Shown one piece after another: positions 24,654 to 34,158 of a stretch of 46,979 nucleotides of DNA. Positions within the stretch are counted from its first letter, which is position 1. Each line of letters starts with the position of its first letter. Under the pieces are notes generated by a model. It made no database searches, was not told the DNA's origin, and saw only the letters and a list, made by a program, of their open reading frames with translations. The stretch is from contig JAIESR010000073.1 in assembly GCA_019745775.1 (NCBI GenBank), positions 1 through 46,979 on the forward strand, given 5' to 3'. Origin of the DNA: Xanthobacteraceae bacterium (GTDB taxonomy: Bacteria > Pseudomonadota > Alphaproteobacteria > Rhizobiales > Xanthobacteraceae). Made by a program: the position numbers and the translations under genes.

Positions 24654-26144
24654 CTATGTGACCTCGGCGCCGCCCTTGCCGACGCGCTTCTTGACGCCGG
24701 GCCACAGCACCAGCACGATGCAGATGGCGAAGATCGTAGCCGACAGGGGGCGCAGCACGAACACCGAATAGTCGTGATTGGAGATCTGCAGCGCCTGGTG
24801 GAACGCGCCTTCGGCGAGCTTGCCGAGGATCAGTCCGATCACCAGACTGATCAACGGATAGCCATGCCGCCTGGCGAAATATCCGAACAAGCCGAACCCG
24901 ATCGCGACGAACACGTCCATCATGTTGCGCTCGTTGGCGTAGGCGCCGAACAGCGTGATGATCAGCAGGATGGGCGCCATCAGTTCGATGCGCACCAGCG
25001 TGACCAGGGCGAACCAGGGAATCATGATGAGATACAGAATCGTCGCCATGATGCACCCGATCAAAAGCCCCATGTAGAAGCCCCAGATCAGCTCGGGATT
25101 CGACGTGAACAGCATCGGCCCGGGCCGCAGTCCCTGCACGGTCACCGCCACCAGCAGGATCGCTGCCGTAGCGCCGCCCGGAATGCCGAGTGTGAGCGCC
25201 GGTATGAGGCTCGTCGGAATGCAGGAATTGTTGGACGCCTCCGGTGCGATCACGCCTTCCGGCGCGCCCTTGCCGAACTGTTCCGGATGTTTCGATGTCC
25301 GCTTCGCCACGCTATAGGCGAGGAAATTTGCGGCCGTCGCACCGAGTCCTGGAATGATGCCGATAAACGCGCCGAGCATCGTGCTCTGCGTCAGCGCAAA
25401 GGGATATTTGAACGTGCCGATGAATCCGTCCCACAAGGAACCTTGGAGCTTGCCGGATTTCGCGATCGTCCCGCCCTCGATGATCATCGTGATCAGCTCC
25501 GTGATCGCGAACAGTCCGACCATCACGGGTACGAAGCTTATCCCGTCGAGCAGATAGACGTAGCCGAACGTGTAACGCTCCGTTCCGAGAATTGAATCGA
25601 CACCGATCAGACTGATCGCAATGCCGAACGCGCCCATGGCCAGCCCCTTCACGGTCGAACCAAGCGCGGCGACCGACACCACCGTCAGCCCGAGAATCGC
25701 GAGCGCGAAATATTCCGCCGGGCTGAAGGCGAGCGCGACCTTCGTTACGGGGCCTGAGACAAACATCAGGATCAAGACGCCGACGATGCCTGCCACCATC
25801 GAAGCGCCGGCGGAGAGGCCCATCGCGACCTTGGCCTTGCCCTGCTGCGCCATCGGGTAGCCGTCATAGGCGGTGGCGGCGGAGGAGGCTTCGCCGGGGA
25901 TGTTGAGCAGGATCGAGGTGATCGACCCTCCGAAAGCCGCGCCGACGGAAATCGAGGCGAGCATCAAGAGCGCCGAGAGCGGATCCATGGTGAAGGTGAA
26001 CGGGATCAGGATCGCCATCGCCACCGGGCCGCCAAGGCCCGGCAGCACGCCAACCCACAGCCCGATCACGGTACCGGCGACCATGAACAGGAACTGCTTC
26101 CACTGCAGCGCGGCCATCAGCCCGAGGATAAGGTTGTCGAACAT
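24654..26144 (-). CDS. tctA: TctA-family large permease subunit of a tripartite tricarboxylate transporter
   Basis: The protein has about 496 residues with roughly a dozen membrane segments. Family landmarks include GVLPGLGGPVAMAILIPFTF, a glycine-rich SISVGAAFGGSITSILLNIPGEA, AYDGYPMAQQGKA, the second repeat AFIGIIPGLGATAANFLAYSVAKR and GVIAPEASNNS-IPTSLIPALTLGIPGG. The ATG at 26144 is preferred over one at 26162, which would overlap tctB; this leaves a 7-base gap. With TctB and a receptor it forms a sodium- or proton-coupled uptake system. It is the only TctA in the window, although five intact or broken receptor genes are present. Confidence 0.95.
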   Translation of the reverse strand: MFDNLILGLMAALQWKQFLFMVAGTVIGLWVGVLPGLGGPVAMAILIPFTFTMDPLSALLMLASISVGAAFGGSITSILLNIPGEASSAATAYDGYPMAQQGKAKVAMGLSAGASMVAGIVGVLILMFVSGPVTKVALAFSPAEYFALAILGLTVVSVAALGSTVKGLAMGAFGIAISLIGVDSILGTERYTFGYVYLLDGISFVPVMVGLFAITELITMIIEGGTIAKSGKLQGSLWDGFIGTFKYPFALTQSTMLGAFIGIIPGLGATAANFLAYSVAKRTSKHPEQFGKGAPEGVIAPEASNNSCIPTSLIPALTLGIPGGATAAILLVAVTVQGLRPGPMLFTSNPELIWGFYMGLLIGCIMATILYLIMIPWFALVTLVRIELMAPILLIITLFGAYANERNMMDVFVAIGFGLFGYFARRHGYPLISLVIGLILGKLAEGAFHQALQISNHDYSVFVLRPLSATIFAICIVLVLWPGVKKRVGKGGAEVT

Positions 26145-26151
26145 GGCCGCC

Positions 26152-26661
26152 TCAGTGGGCACGCAGGTTGTCGATCAGCCAGTCGCCCACGACGCCGTGC
26201 GGCAGATTGACGCCCACGAGGTAGGGAAAGAAAAGGGCGAGGAACGCCACCGTCGCAAGTCCCACGGCGAACGTCATGCGGCGGTTCGCGTAGCCCATCA
26301 GCGGCGGCATCACGAACATTGCGGCGAGCGAAGCGACAAAGAAACCGAACAGCCAAAACACGACGCCGAATGCAGGCGCCGACAACAGCGCGGTCGCGAA
26401 CCGCGGCCAGTTCGCGTTGGCGGCCGGATCGTCGTCGTCGACGGTGTCGGCCGCCGCGCTCGTCGCGCGCCGGCGCAATTCTTGGACGAGGATGGCAAGG
26501 CAGAGCAGAATTCCGGCGGTGCCGATCACCCAGGGGAACAGCCGCGCATCGAACGGCAGCCGAATGGAAAAAACCAGGATGGCACCGAAAAAAAACAGCA
26601 GCGCGGCGATCAGAGCAAACTCTTCGCGCCAGTAGTTCCTCACCCTTGAATCGGTTTTCAT
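26152..26661 (-). CDS. tctB: TctB-family small permease subunit
   Basis: This 169-residue protein has four predicted membrane segments (about 16-35, 42-60, 92-122 and 130-152) separated by a hydrophilic loop rich in Asp and Ala (TVDDDDPAANA). This is the usual form of TctB, the poorly conserved small membrane subunit. It sits between tctA (7 bases) and the receptor gene (17 bases) in transcriptional order receptor-TctB-TctA. Confidence 0.9.
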   Translation of the reverse strand: MKTDSRVRNYWREEFALIAALLFFFGAILVFSIRLPFDARLFPWVIGTAGILLCLAILVQELRRRATSAAADTVDDDDPAANANWPRFATALLSAPAFGVVFWLFGFFVASLAAMFVMPPLMGYANRRMTFAVGLATVAFLALFFPYLVGVNLPHGVVGDWLIDNLRAH

Positions 26662-26678
26662 CCGAGTTCTGCAAGCGA

Positions 26679-27641
26679 TCAGGTCATCAGGTCCTTGAAC
26701 TTCTCGATGGCTTCGGACTGCTTGACCACCAGTTCCTCGATCTGCGCGCGATTGAGCAGACGGATCGCCTCGCCCGCCTTCTGCATCTGCACTTGCATCG
26801 CATTATCCTGGAACGCCTTCTCGAACGCAGCGCTGAGAATCTGGATGCGGTCGTTCGATACCTTGGGCGTGGCCATCGCGTACCAGAGCTGGTCGATGGG
26901 CGTGACGTTGAAGCCCTGTTCCTTGAGCGTCGGCACGTCGGGCAGCGCCGGTTCACGCCGTTCGCCGGTGACGCCGAGGAAATGCAGCTGGGCGCTCATG
27001 CGCGATCCCGATGCCGGCCCGCTCATGGCGGCGTCGATATGGCCGCCCAGCACGGCCGGATAGGCTTTCCCGGATCCGTCAAAATGCGCCATCCCGAACG
27101 GCAGGTTCAGTTCCTTTTGCAGCGCGGCCAGCTGGATGTGGCTCGATCCGCCGCGGCCGATCGTGCCGATGACGACGCGGCGCTTCTTGCACTCGTCGAC
27201 CAGGTCCTTGAAGGTGCGGATCGGTGAGTCCTTCTTGACGCAGAGCTGCCAGCTGATGACGCTCCAGCCGTAGATCGGGATGAATTGACTCGCCTTGTAG
27301 CCGGCGCGGCCGATGACTTCGTCGATCACACCGCCCGGCGCGGATTCCGTCATCATGGTGTAGCCGTCGGGCCGCGCGGTCCACAGCTTGGTGCGCGCAA
27401 CGCGCCCGCCCGCGCCGAGGACATAGTCGAGCGTCGTCTTGATCCCGGCTCGTTCGAGGTAGGGCTGGATAATGCGCGCCGTCGTGTCGATCGAACCGCC
27501 AGGCGCCTGATAGATGATCCAGCTGACCTCGCGCGCCGGGAATTTCTCCTGCGCCACTGCAGGCGCAGCGAGCGCGACTGCGCCGGCAGCGCTCGAACCG
27601 GCAAGGAACTCGCGGCGATGCATTCGAATCTTGCTGTTCAT
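26679..27641 (-). CDS. tctC: TTT-family periplasmic receptor TctC/Bug (module B)
   Basis: This 320-residue receptor begins MNSKIRMHRREFLAGSSAAGAVALAAPAVAQ, a twin-arginine-like signal (RREFLAG), then KFPAREVSWIIYQAPGGSIDTTARIIQPYL. The second block (DYVLGAGGRVARTKLWTARPDGYT) and the VIGTIGRGGSSHIQLAAL stretch are typical for Bug proteins. The ATG at 27641 is preferred over an ATG at 27686. It is directly upstream of tctB and tctA, so this is the receptor with its own permease. The OCD gene precedes it by 48 bases. Confidence 0.92.
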   Translation of the reverse strand: MNSKIRMHRREFLAGSSAAGAVALAAPAVAQEKFPAREVSWIIYQAPGGSIDTTARIIQPYLERAGIKTTLDYVLGAGGRVARTKLWTARPDGYTMMTESAPGGVIDEVIGRAGYKASQFIPIYGWSVISWQLCVKKDSPIRTFKDLVDECKKRRVVIGTIGRGGSSHIQLAALQKELNLPFGMAHFDGSGKAYPAVLGGHIDAAMSGPASGSRMSAQLHFLGVTGERREPALPDVPTLKEQGFNVTPIDQLWYAMATPKVSNDRIQILSAAFEKAFQDNAMQVQMQKAGEAIRLLNRAQIEELVVKQSEAIEKFKDLMT

Positions 27642-27689
27642 GCTCAATCCCCTGTCCGGTTGCAATATTCGGCTTGTACGAACCAACCA

Positions 27690-28691
27690 TCAATGCGCCG
27701 AGGGCAGCCAGATGCCAAGGCGTCGTTCCAGCGCACGTTCATACAAGAAGTGTGCCAAGGCAATGTCCTGCGACACTAAGCCGGTGGTGTGGATCAGGAT
27801 GCGCTCCTCGTCACGCTCGCGGCCGACCTTCGCGCCGGAGACCAGCTCATGGATTTCCGCGTGAAGCTCTCCGCGTGAGAACAATCCGGACTCGACCATG
27901 CGCTTGAACTGTGGCTGCAGCATATTGAATTCCCAGGTATCGATCACGACCTTGTCCATCTTTGACCAACCGGCCGGGTCGAGCTCGCGCCGCGCCAGCG
28001 ATATGAAGGTGCAGCCGGGCTTGAGCCATTCCTCTCGACTGACGATGTCGCCCGAGGTGGTGCCGCCGACCGCGATGTCGGCGCCGCGCACGACCTCCTC
28101 GATCGAATCTTTCGCAATGACGGGAATACCGAGCTTCAACGACCATTCTCGCGCGAACGCCTCGCGGGTCTCGGCTCGTCGCGACGTGCAGCGGATTTCC
28201 GAGAATTTGTACATGGTCGATAGGCAGCGCAGCGAGTTTCTCCCCATCGTGCCGATGCCAACGAGGCCAAGCACCTGGGGATTCTTCGGACCGACCCACT
28301 TGCAGGCGATGGCGGCAGCCGCGGCGCTGCGGACCGCATAGCTCCAGTGCTCGTCGACGATGGCCAGCGCCTGGCCGCTGTGGGGATCGGACAGTGCGAT
28401 ATAACGCGTACAGTCGAGCCCGCCGACCGTGTTGCGCACCCCGTCGTCGTAATAGTTGTAGATGCGCACGCCGGTCGCCGGTATGTCCTTGAGGAACGCC
28501 GACTTGACGTGCCAGTGATTGTGGAAGTCCTCCGCAACGTCGAGCTTGAAGCTGTGCGGGTTCGACCACACCACGCTCCCGCGCGCGTGCATACGGTAGA
28601 CGTCCTCGCACACGTTGAGCGCGTCCTCGACGCTCAAGAGCTCCAACGTATCCTTGTAAGGTACGAACAAAACGCCTTTGTTGTCGTCCAC
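27690..28691 (-). CDS. Ornithine cyclodeaminase/mu-crystallin family dehydrogenase (module B)
   Basis: The 333-residue protein is a close paralogue of the enzyme at 19933. The Rossmann motif is GLVGIGTMG, and the following strand ends in CTSRRAETR, again suggesting NADP(H). LARRELDPAGWSKMDKVVIDTWE and HTTGLVSQDI match the paralogue. The two differ mainly at both termini, consistent with related but not identical substrates. The gene is in an operon between the cupin and the transporter genes, which suggests that it acts on the imported compound. Confidence 0.9.
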   Translation of the reverse strand: MDDNKGVLFVPYKDTLELLSVEDALNVCEDVYRMHARGSVVWSNPHSFKLDVAEDFHNHWHVKSAFLKDIPATGVRIYNYYDDGVRNTVGGLDCTRYIALSDPHSGQALAIVDEHWSYAVRSAAAAAIACKWVGPKNPQVLGLVGIGTMGRNSLRCLSTMYKFSEIRCTSRRAETREAFAREWSLKLGIPVIAKDSIEEVVRGADIAVGGTTSGDIVSREEWLKPGCTFISLARRELDPAGWSKMDKVVIDTWEFNMLQPQFKRMVESGLFSRGELHAEIHELVSGAKVGRERDEERILIHTTGLVSQDIALAHFLYERALERRLGIWLPSAH

Positions 28692-28731
28692 CCAATTCCC
28701 CTGGTTGCAGCAAGTGTCCTGAAGGCGCGCC

Positions 28732-29100
28732 TCACTCGTCCAGCACGAAATCCATGTTCTTGCCGGACGGCGCGTAGATTTCGAAGATCTCGAATACGTC
28801 CTTGCCGAGATTGCTGAGCGAATGCCGAACCCCGGCCGGGATATAGACCACGTCGTTCTCGCGGACCGTGTAGGTCTTGTCCTCGATGGTCAGCGTCCCC
28901 TCCCCGCGCTTGACGATATAGACGTTGTCGGCATTGGTGTGATGGTGATGCTTGCCGCGCGGCCCGCCCGGTACCAGCCGGTTGAGGTGCACGTCGACCT
29001 TTTCGGTCCCGAGCGACGGATTGATGAGCTTGATCTGCTCGCCGCGACCGGGCTCCATCGGGTTGGTCGGGCATTCGTCGAGATGAAAGAGCTTGAACAA
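28732..29100 (-). CDS. Small cupin-domain protein with TTG start
   Basis: This is a 122-residue single cupin. The start is taken as TTG at 29100 because a perfect AGGAGG lies five bases before it and the family fold begins there (LFKLFHLDECPTN); the longer frame to 29169 starts with unrelated residues and would run into the promoter region. Cupin motif 1 is GKHHHHTNADNVYIVKRGEG, with four histidines and the usual glutamate replaced; motif 2 is YIPAGVRHSLSN. It should bind a metal. It may be an isomerase or dioxygenase, or a sensor for the pathway ligand. It is first in the module B operon. Confidence 0.85.
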   Translation of the reverse strand: MFKLFHLDECPTNPMEPGRGEQIKLINPSLGTEKVDVHLNRLVPGGPRGKHHHHTNADNVYIVKRGEGTLTIEDKTYTVRENDVVYIPAGVRHSLSNLGKDVFEIFEIYAPSGKNMDFVLDE

Positions 29101-29141
29101 CGCCGCCTCCTGGTCACGCCTTGCTGCGAGGGCAGCCGGCA

Positions 29142-29153
29142 GGCAATATTGCC
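29142..29153. promoter_or_regulatory. Perfect 12-base palindrome in the module B/C divergent promoter
   Basis: GGCAATATTGCC is a perfect inverted repeat in the 102-base gap between the cupin gene (-) and the M20D gene (+). Its position suits an operator for both operons. It resembles the near-palindrome at 22209 in having GG and CC ends around an AT-rich core. Confidence 0.45.
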
Positions 29154-29202
29154 AGCGTAGTCGGAGCACCGCAGGGACTCAAGTACAGGCCGCATCGCGC
29201 TT

Positions 29203-30375
29203 ATGCATATTATCAACCGCATCGCCGCCTTTCACGTCGAGATGACGGCCTGGCGGCGCGACTTACACGCGCATCCGGAAACCGCATTCGAGGAGCGGCG
29301 CACCGCGGCGCTAGTCGCTCAGAAGCTGCGCGGCTGGGGCATCGAGGTGCACGAGGGCCTCGCCAAGACCGGCGTGGTCGGAACGCTACGCTGCGGGAAC
29401 GGAGCGCGCGCCATTGGCCTGCGTGCCGATATGGACGCGTTGCCGATGGAAGAGCTCAACGACTTCGCGCATCGCTCCAGAGTGCCGGGCCGATTCCATG
29501 GTTGCGGTCACGACGGCCACACCTCGATGCTGCTCGGCGCGGCGCGCTATCTCGCCGAGGCGCGCAATTTCGACGGCACCGTGCACTTCATCTTCCAGCC
29601 TGCCGAGGAGAACGTTGCCGGCGCGGGCGTCATGGTACGCGAGGGTTTGTTCGAGATGTTTCCGATGGCGGCCGTGTACGGCATGCACAATCGTCCAAAT
29701 CTGCCAAAGGGCGAATTCGCGATGCGTGCCGGACCGGCGCTCGCCTGTGCGGACAATTTCGGCATCACGATCCACGGGCGCGGCACGCACGCGGCTTGGC
29801 CGCACCTCGGCATCGACATCGTCGTGGTTGCATCGCAGATAGTGCTCGCGCTTCAGACGATCGTCAGCCGCCAAATCTCGCCGCTGGACTCGGCCGTGGT
29901 CAGCACCACGATGATCCATGGCGGTTCGAGCGACAATGTCATTCCCGATGAAATCCGCCTACGCGGCACCGCGCGATCGTTTCTGCCCGCCGTACAGGAC
30001 AGGATCGAGGCAAGACTGCGCGAGATTGCGCGCGCGACCGCGGCGATGCACGGCGCCACGGCCGAAGTGGAATATGAGCGGCGCTACCCGTCGCTGCACA
30101 ACGACGCCGAGCGCATTGCGGTCTGCGCAGACGTGGCGCGTGGGATCGTGGGCGCCGAGAACGTCGACGTCGATCACGAGCCCGGCATGGGCTCCGACGA
30201 TTTCTCGTTCATGTCGAACCGCGTGCCGGGCGGCTATGTCTGGATCGGCTCCGGACCGGCCGAGGCCGGCGGTTTCCTGCACAACCCCCGCTACGACTTC
30301 AACGACGATATTCTGCCTATCGGCGCGAGCTATTGGGCACGACTCGTCGAAGCCGAGCTCCCGCGAAGGACCTAA
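29203..30375 (+). CDS. M20D amidohydrolase (hippurate hydrolase/aminoacylase-like)
   Basis: The protein has 390 residues. The M20D hallmarks are intact: LRADMDALPMEE, FHGCGHDGHTSMLLGAA (metal ligands C and H), FQPAEEN (catalytic and metal glutamates), HNRPNLPKGEFA, and C-terminal MGSDDFSFM with HN. Relatives remove acyl groups from N-acyl amino acids such as hippurate or indole-acetyl conjugates. It is the first gene of a + operon with another M20 peptidase, a 2OG/Fe(II) oxygenase and a TTT receptor. The neighbours suggest that the natural substrate is an imported amide-linked acid. Confidence 0.93.
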   Translation: MHIINRIAAFHVEMTAWRRDLHAHPETAFEERRTAALVAQKLRGWGIEVHEGLAKTGVVGTLRCGNGARAIGLRADMDALPMEELNDFAHRSRVPGRFHGCGHDGHTSMLLGAARYLAEARNFDGTVHFIFQPAEENVAGAGVMVREGLFEMFPMAAVYGMHNRPNLPKGEFAMRAGPALACADNFGITIHGRGTHAAWPHLGIDIVVVASQIVLALQTIVSRQISPLDSAVVSTTMIHGGSSDNVIPDEIRLRGTARSFLPAVQDRIEARLREIARATAAMHGATAEVEYERRYPSLHNDAERIAVCADVARGIVGAENVDVDHEPGMGSDDFSFMSNRVPGGYVWIGSGPAEAGGFLHNPRYDFNDDILPIGASYWARLVEAELPRRT

Positions 30376-30380
30376 GTCCC

Positions 30381-31787
30381 ATGTCCCGGGCCGGTGCCAT
30401 CGCACGCGCTCACGCCTATTTTGACGACGGCACGTTCGTTTCCGACTTGCGGCGGCGGGTCGCCATCCCGAGCTCGAGCCAGGAGCCTGAGCGCGCCGCG
30501 GTGCTGCGCACCTACCTCGATGACGAGATCGTCCCCTCGCTTGTGCCGCTCGGCTTCATATGCCGGGTGTTTGACAATCCCACCGGCGCCGCACCGCCCC
30601 TGCTCGTCGCCGAGCGCATCGAAGATTCAAGACTCGTCACCGTGCTGGTCTACGGCCACGGCGACACCATCCGCGGCCTCGACGATCTCTGGCGCGAGGG
30701 CCTTTCGCCCTGGTCGATCGTGGTCGAGGGCGACCGGATCTACGGGCGCGGCACGGCCGACAACAAGGGCCAACACTCGGTGAACATCGGCGCGATCGCG
30801 GCGGTGCTCAAGGAGCGGGGCCGGCTCGGATTCAACGTGAAGTTCCTGATCGAGATGAGCGAGGAATACGGCTCGGTCGGCTTGCGCGAGTTCTGCGAAC
30901 AGCACAAGGACGGCGCGCTGAAGGCCGACCTGCTGATCGCCTCCGACGGACCGCGGATCGCACCCGACCGGCCCACGATGTTCCTCGGGGCGCGCGGCGC
31001 CCACCTCATCGATATGATCGTCGACTTCCGCGAGGGCGGCCACCATTCGGGCAACTGGGGCGGGCTCCTCGCCAATCCCGGCATCGTGCTGGCACAGGCG
31101 ATCGCCTGCATCACCGACGCGCAGGGGGCGATCAAGGTGCCGGAATGGCGGCCGCCGCTGCCGCAGTCGGTGCGGCGCGTGCTGCAGGGTGTCGAGGTTG
31201 ATGCCGGCCAGGATGGCCCCGCGATCGATCACGACTGGGGCGAGCCGGATTTGACCTCCGCCGAGCGTGTGTTCGGCTGGAACAGCTTCGAGGTGCTCGC
31301 CTTCACGACCGGCACGCCCGAGCGACCGGTCAACGCCATCCCCGGCAAGGCGCGCGCCCATTGCCAGCTCCGCTACGTGGTCGGCACCGACGTCGATGAC
31401 ATCATTCCGGCGCTACGACGCCATCTCGACCGTCACGGGTTCCAGAAAGTCGAGTTGCGCCGCGGCCAGGGGGGGTTCTTTCCAGCCAGCCGGCTCGATC
31501 CGGCCGATCCGTGGGTCACCTGGACGGCCGCCTCGCTCGAACGGACGGCCGGGCACGCGCCGACGATCCTGCCGAACCTCGGGGGCTCGCTACCCAATGA
31601 CATCTTTATCGACGTGCTCGGCCTGAAGACGATCTGGGTGCCGCATTCCTACGCCGGCTGCTCGCAGCACGCGCCCAACGAGCATCTCCTCGCCTCTATC
31701 GCGCGTGAAGGACTTGGCCTGATGGCCGGACTTTTCTGGGATCTGGGCGACCCGGCCACGCATGCGCGTCGAAATTCCTCCCCGTGA
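30381..31787 (+). CDS. M20-family metallopeptidase with canonical metal site
   Basis: The 468-residue protein starts at 30381, five bases after the M20D stop; an in-frame upstream ATG at 30333 lies inside that gene. All M20 motifs are standard, in contrast to the two proteins at 20992 and 23420: VYGHGDTIRG, GRGTADNKGQH, EMSEEYGS, ASDGPR, GGHHSGNWGG and the C-terminal GCSQHAPNE. It resembles the carnosinase/ArgE-DapE side of M20. Its stop overlaps a possible GTG start of the next gene. Two M20 enzymes in one operon suggest two sequential deacylation or peptide-bond cleavage steps, which is inferred. Confidence 0.92.
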   Translation: MSRAGAIARAHAYFDDGTFVSDLRRRVAIPSSSQEPERAAVLRTYLDDEIVPSLVPLGFICRVFDNPTGAAPPLLVAERIEDSRLVTVLVYGHGDTIRGLDDLWREGLSPWSIVVEGDRIYGRGTADNKGQHSVNIGAIAAVLKERGRLGFNVKFLIEMSEEYGSVGLREFCEQHKDGALKADLLIASDGPRIAPDRPTMFLGARGAHLIDMIVDFREGGHHSGNWGGLLANPGIVLAQAIACITDAQGAIKVPEWRPPLPQSVRRVLQGVEVDAGQDGPAIDHDWGEPDLTSAERVFGWNSFEVLAFTTGTPERPVNAIPGKARAHCQLRYVVGTDVDDIIPALRRHLDRHGFQKVELRRGQGGFFPASRLDPADPWVTWTAASLERTAGHAPTILPNLGGSLPNDIFIDVLGLKTIWVPHSYAGCSQHAPNEHLLASIAREGLGLMAGLFWDLGDPATHARRNSSP

Positions 31788-31843
31788 AGAGCCTTTCTGC
31801 TAGATTGCGATCTGCGCTTGAACGCATGGACGGAGGCGATCCG

Positions 31844-32878
31844 ATGCCATACACAGCCGCCGGGGTGCTCGCCGAAGATGAGATCCCCATTCTTGATCTC
31901 GGCCCCTATCTGGCCAACGAACAAGATGCGCTGGATCGTCTCGGCCGTCAGCTCTATCGTGCATCCACCGAAGTTGGATTCTACTACCTGAAAAACCATG
32001 GTATTGCGCAATCCTTGATCGACCAGACCTTCAGGGAGGCGAAGCGGTTCCACGCGCTTCCGCTGGAGGAGAAGCGGAAGATCAAGGTCGATCAGAACAA
32101 GATCGGTTATTTCGAACCGGAGTCGACCATCACCCGGCATTCGAACCTGGCGAACGGCGCCAAGCCCAATCTCTACGCGGCATTCTGCATGCGCCGCGAG
32201 CTTCCGCCGGACGATCCGGACATCCTGGCAGGCGTGCCCTATCGCGCGCTCAACCGCTGGCCTGAAAATCTGCCCGGTTTTCGCGAGAACATGGTGGCCT
32301 TTTCGGAAGCGATGGAAGCACTCGGAAAGAGACTGCTGCCGATCTTGGCCCAGGCGCTCAATCTGAGGCCCGACTTCTTTGACAAGGACTTCGAGAAGCC
32401 CCTGGTGAACATGCAGCTCAACTACTATCCCCACCAGCCGAATTTCGACGGAGCGCAGTTCGGACTGGCACCGCATACCGACCGCGGGTTCATTACCATG
32501 TTGTGCCAAGCCCAGATTCCCGGCCTGGAGATTCGGACCGCCGACGGCCGATGGGTGGTTGCGCCGATCTTGCCGGGGCACATTCTCGTCAACACCGGCG
32601 ACCTGCTGCGGCACTGGACCAACGACGTCTTCCTGTCTACGCCGCACCGGGTGACCAACTTGTCGGGCGACGAGCGGCTCTCCATCCCGTTTTTCTACAA
32701 GCCGGACCTGAACACCCTGATCGAGTGCATTCCGACCTGCCAAAGCCCGGAGCGACCCGCGAAATATCCTCCCGTCACCGTCCTTGAATTCTATGACTGG
32801 TTCGTCAAACAGAATTATCCTGAAGTCGTCGCGGCGCAGAGCAAGCAGAAGGCGCAGCATCTTGCAGCGAACGAGTGA
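31844..32878 (+). CDS. 2-oxoglutarate/Fe(II)-dependent oxygenase, isopenicillin N synthase-like
   Basis: This is a 344-residue protein from the ATG at 31844, chosen because GGAGG lies seven bases before it; alternative starts are GTG at 31784 and ATG at 31826. The N-terminal non-heme dioxygenase region (IPILDLGPYL, VGFYYLKNHGI) precedes a 2OG-Fe(II) domain with the iron ligands H211, D213 (APHTDRGFITML) and H268 (STPHRV) and the 2-oxoglutarate arginine R278 (RLSIPFF). All key residues are present. Members hydroxylate, desaturate or cyclise small molecules, and the substrate here is unknown. In this operon it probably oxidises the imported compound or a deacylated product. Confidence 0.92.
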   Translation: MPYTAAGVLAEDEIPILDLGPYLANEQDALDRLGRQLYRASTEVGFYYLKNHGIAQSLIDQTFREAKRFHALPLEEKRKIKVDQNKIGYFEPESTITRHSNLANGAKPNLYAAFCMRRELPPDDPDILAGVPYRALNRWPENLPGFRENMVAFSEAMEALGKRLLPILAQALNLRPDFFDKDFEKPLVNMQLNYYPHQPNFDGAQFGLAPHTDRGFITMLCQAQIPGLEIRTADGRWVVAPILPGHILVNTGDLLRHWTNDVFLSTPHRVTNLSGDERLSIPFFYKPDLNTLIECIPTCQSPERPAKYPPVTVLEFYDWFVKQNYPEVVAAQSKQKAQHLAANE

Positions 32879-32888
32879 GCACCCGTCG

Positions 32889-33944
32889 ATGACACGACGT
32901 TTCGCGACGATTGTCCTGCTGGCGGCGATCACGGCTGTTGCCGCCCTGGCCCCGTCCCCGATTTTTGCGCAAGATGCAGCGTCGTCCGATGTCGCAAGTT
33001 TTTATCGCGGCAAACAGATGCGCATCATCATTCGCTCCGGGCCCGGCGGCGGTTTCGATCTCTATTCACGACTGTTGGCGCGTTTCATCGTCAAACACAT
33101 CCCGGGCAACCCCACGATGGTTGCGCAGAACATGCCTGCCGGTGGCGGGCTTGCTGCGATCAGCTATGTCGCCGAGGTCGCGCCGCAAGATGGGACAGTT
33201 GTGACCATGATTGGTCAATCGCTCCCATTCGACCAGGCATTGGGCTACACACCGAGCTTCAAGCAGGATCTGCGAACGTTCCACTGGATCGGCAACCTGA
33301 GCGATTCGAACATTCTGACCTACACGTGGCACACGCGCGGAATCAGGAGCATGGATGATGCGCGCACGCGTGAAGCCTCGCTCGGCTCGACCGGCGCCGG
33401 CGACGTGGGATCGTGGTTGCCGAGCCTGTACAACAGCGTGCTTGGCACGAAATTCAAGATCATCAACGGGTACCAGGGATTTGCCGAAGTGAAGCTGGCG
33501 ATGGAGCGCGGCGAAATCGACGGCTTTGGCGCAAATCCATTGGCATCGATCCTGTCGACACAGCCTCAGCTCATTCGAGACAGGCTCATCTCGATTCTCG
33601 TGCAAGTCGGCCTGCGAAAGGAGAAGGAGCTACCCGACACGCCGCTCCTGACGGAGCTCGCACGCACCGACGACGAGCGCGAGCTGCTCGGGTTTGTCAC
33701 CAAGGCGATGTCCGTCGGACGACCGATCGGCGTCGGACCCGGCGTTCCCTCGGACCGTGTCGAGGCCCTGCGCAAGGCGTTCGACGCTACGCTGGTCGAT
33801 CCCGAGTTTATAGCGGAAGCGAAAAGATCGAGAATGGACATCGGCCCGATGAACGGAGCTACTGTTCAGCGCCTTGTTGAGGAGGTGCAGAGTGCCCCCG
33901 TCGACTTGCGAACCAGGGTGCGGGCCTTGATGCCTCCGCGCTGA
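32889..33944 (+). CDS. TTT-family periplasmic receptor (module C)
   Basis: This 351-residue receptor begins at 32889 with a signal peptide (MTRRFATIVLLAAITAVAAL...IFAQ). The mature part starts VASFYRGKQMRIIIRSGPGGGFDLYSRLL and continues HIPGNPTMVAQNMPAGGGL and APQDGTVVTMIGQ, the same subtype as the protein at 18656. The C-terminus (EALRKAFDATLVDPEFIAEAKRSRMDIGPMNG) is the region matched by the remnant at 35515. It ends the module C operon, ten bases after the oxygenase gene. No permease gene is beside it. Confidence 0.92.
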   Translation: MTRRFATIVLLAAITAVAALAPSPIFAQDAASSDVASFYRGKQMRIIIRSGPGGGFDLYSRLLARFIVKHIPGNPTMVAQNMPAGGGLAAISYVAEVAPQDGTVVTMIGQSLPFDQALGYTPSFKQDLRTFHWIGNLSDSNILTYTWHTRGIRSMDDARTREASLGSTGAGDVGSWLPSLYNSVLGTKFKIINGYQGFAEVKLAMERGEIDGFGANPLASILSTQPQLIRDRLISILVQVGLRKEKELPDTPLLTELARTDDERELLGFVTKAMSVGRPIGVGPGVPSDRVEALRKAFDATLVDPEFIAEAKRSRMDIGPMNGATVQRLVEEVQSAPVDLRTRVRALMPPR

Positions 33945-34158
33945 GATGCCGCGTTGTTGGGGATTCAAGAAGAGGATGTTGGAAGGGCATCAATCATTCC
34001 TCGGCATGCAGGATTTCAAGGTCTGGCAGGCCCCAGCACTCGGTACCCGTACCTTTCGCCAGAATACCGAACCCCTCAGTCTCCATCTCGCCGACGACAT
34101 CGCTGCGAAACGGATTTGAGGCGCATTGGCTTCACGGCCATTGAGTGGCGTTCGCGAT

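Noticed and set aside
24468-25595. 375-codon frame on + strand opposite tctA
   Set aside because: It is antisense to well-supported M20 and TctA genes; the His/Gln/Asp-rich translation matches no family.
28732-29169. Cupin start at 29169
   Set aside because: The TTG at 29100 has an AGGAGG five bases upstream, and the extra 23 residues do not fit the cupin family.
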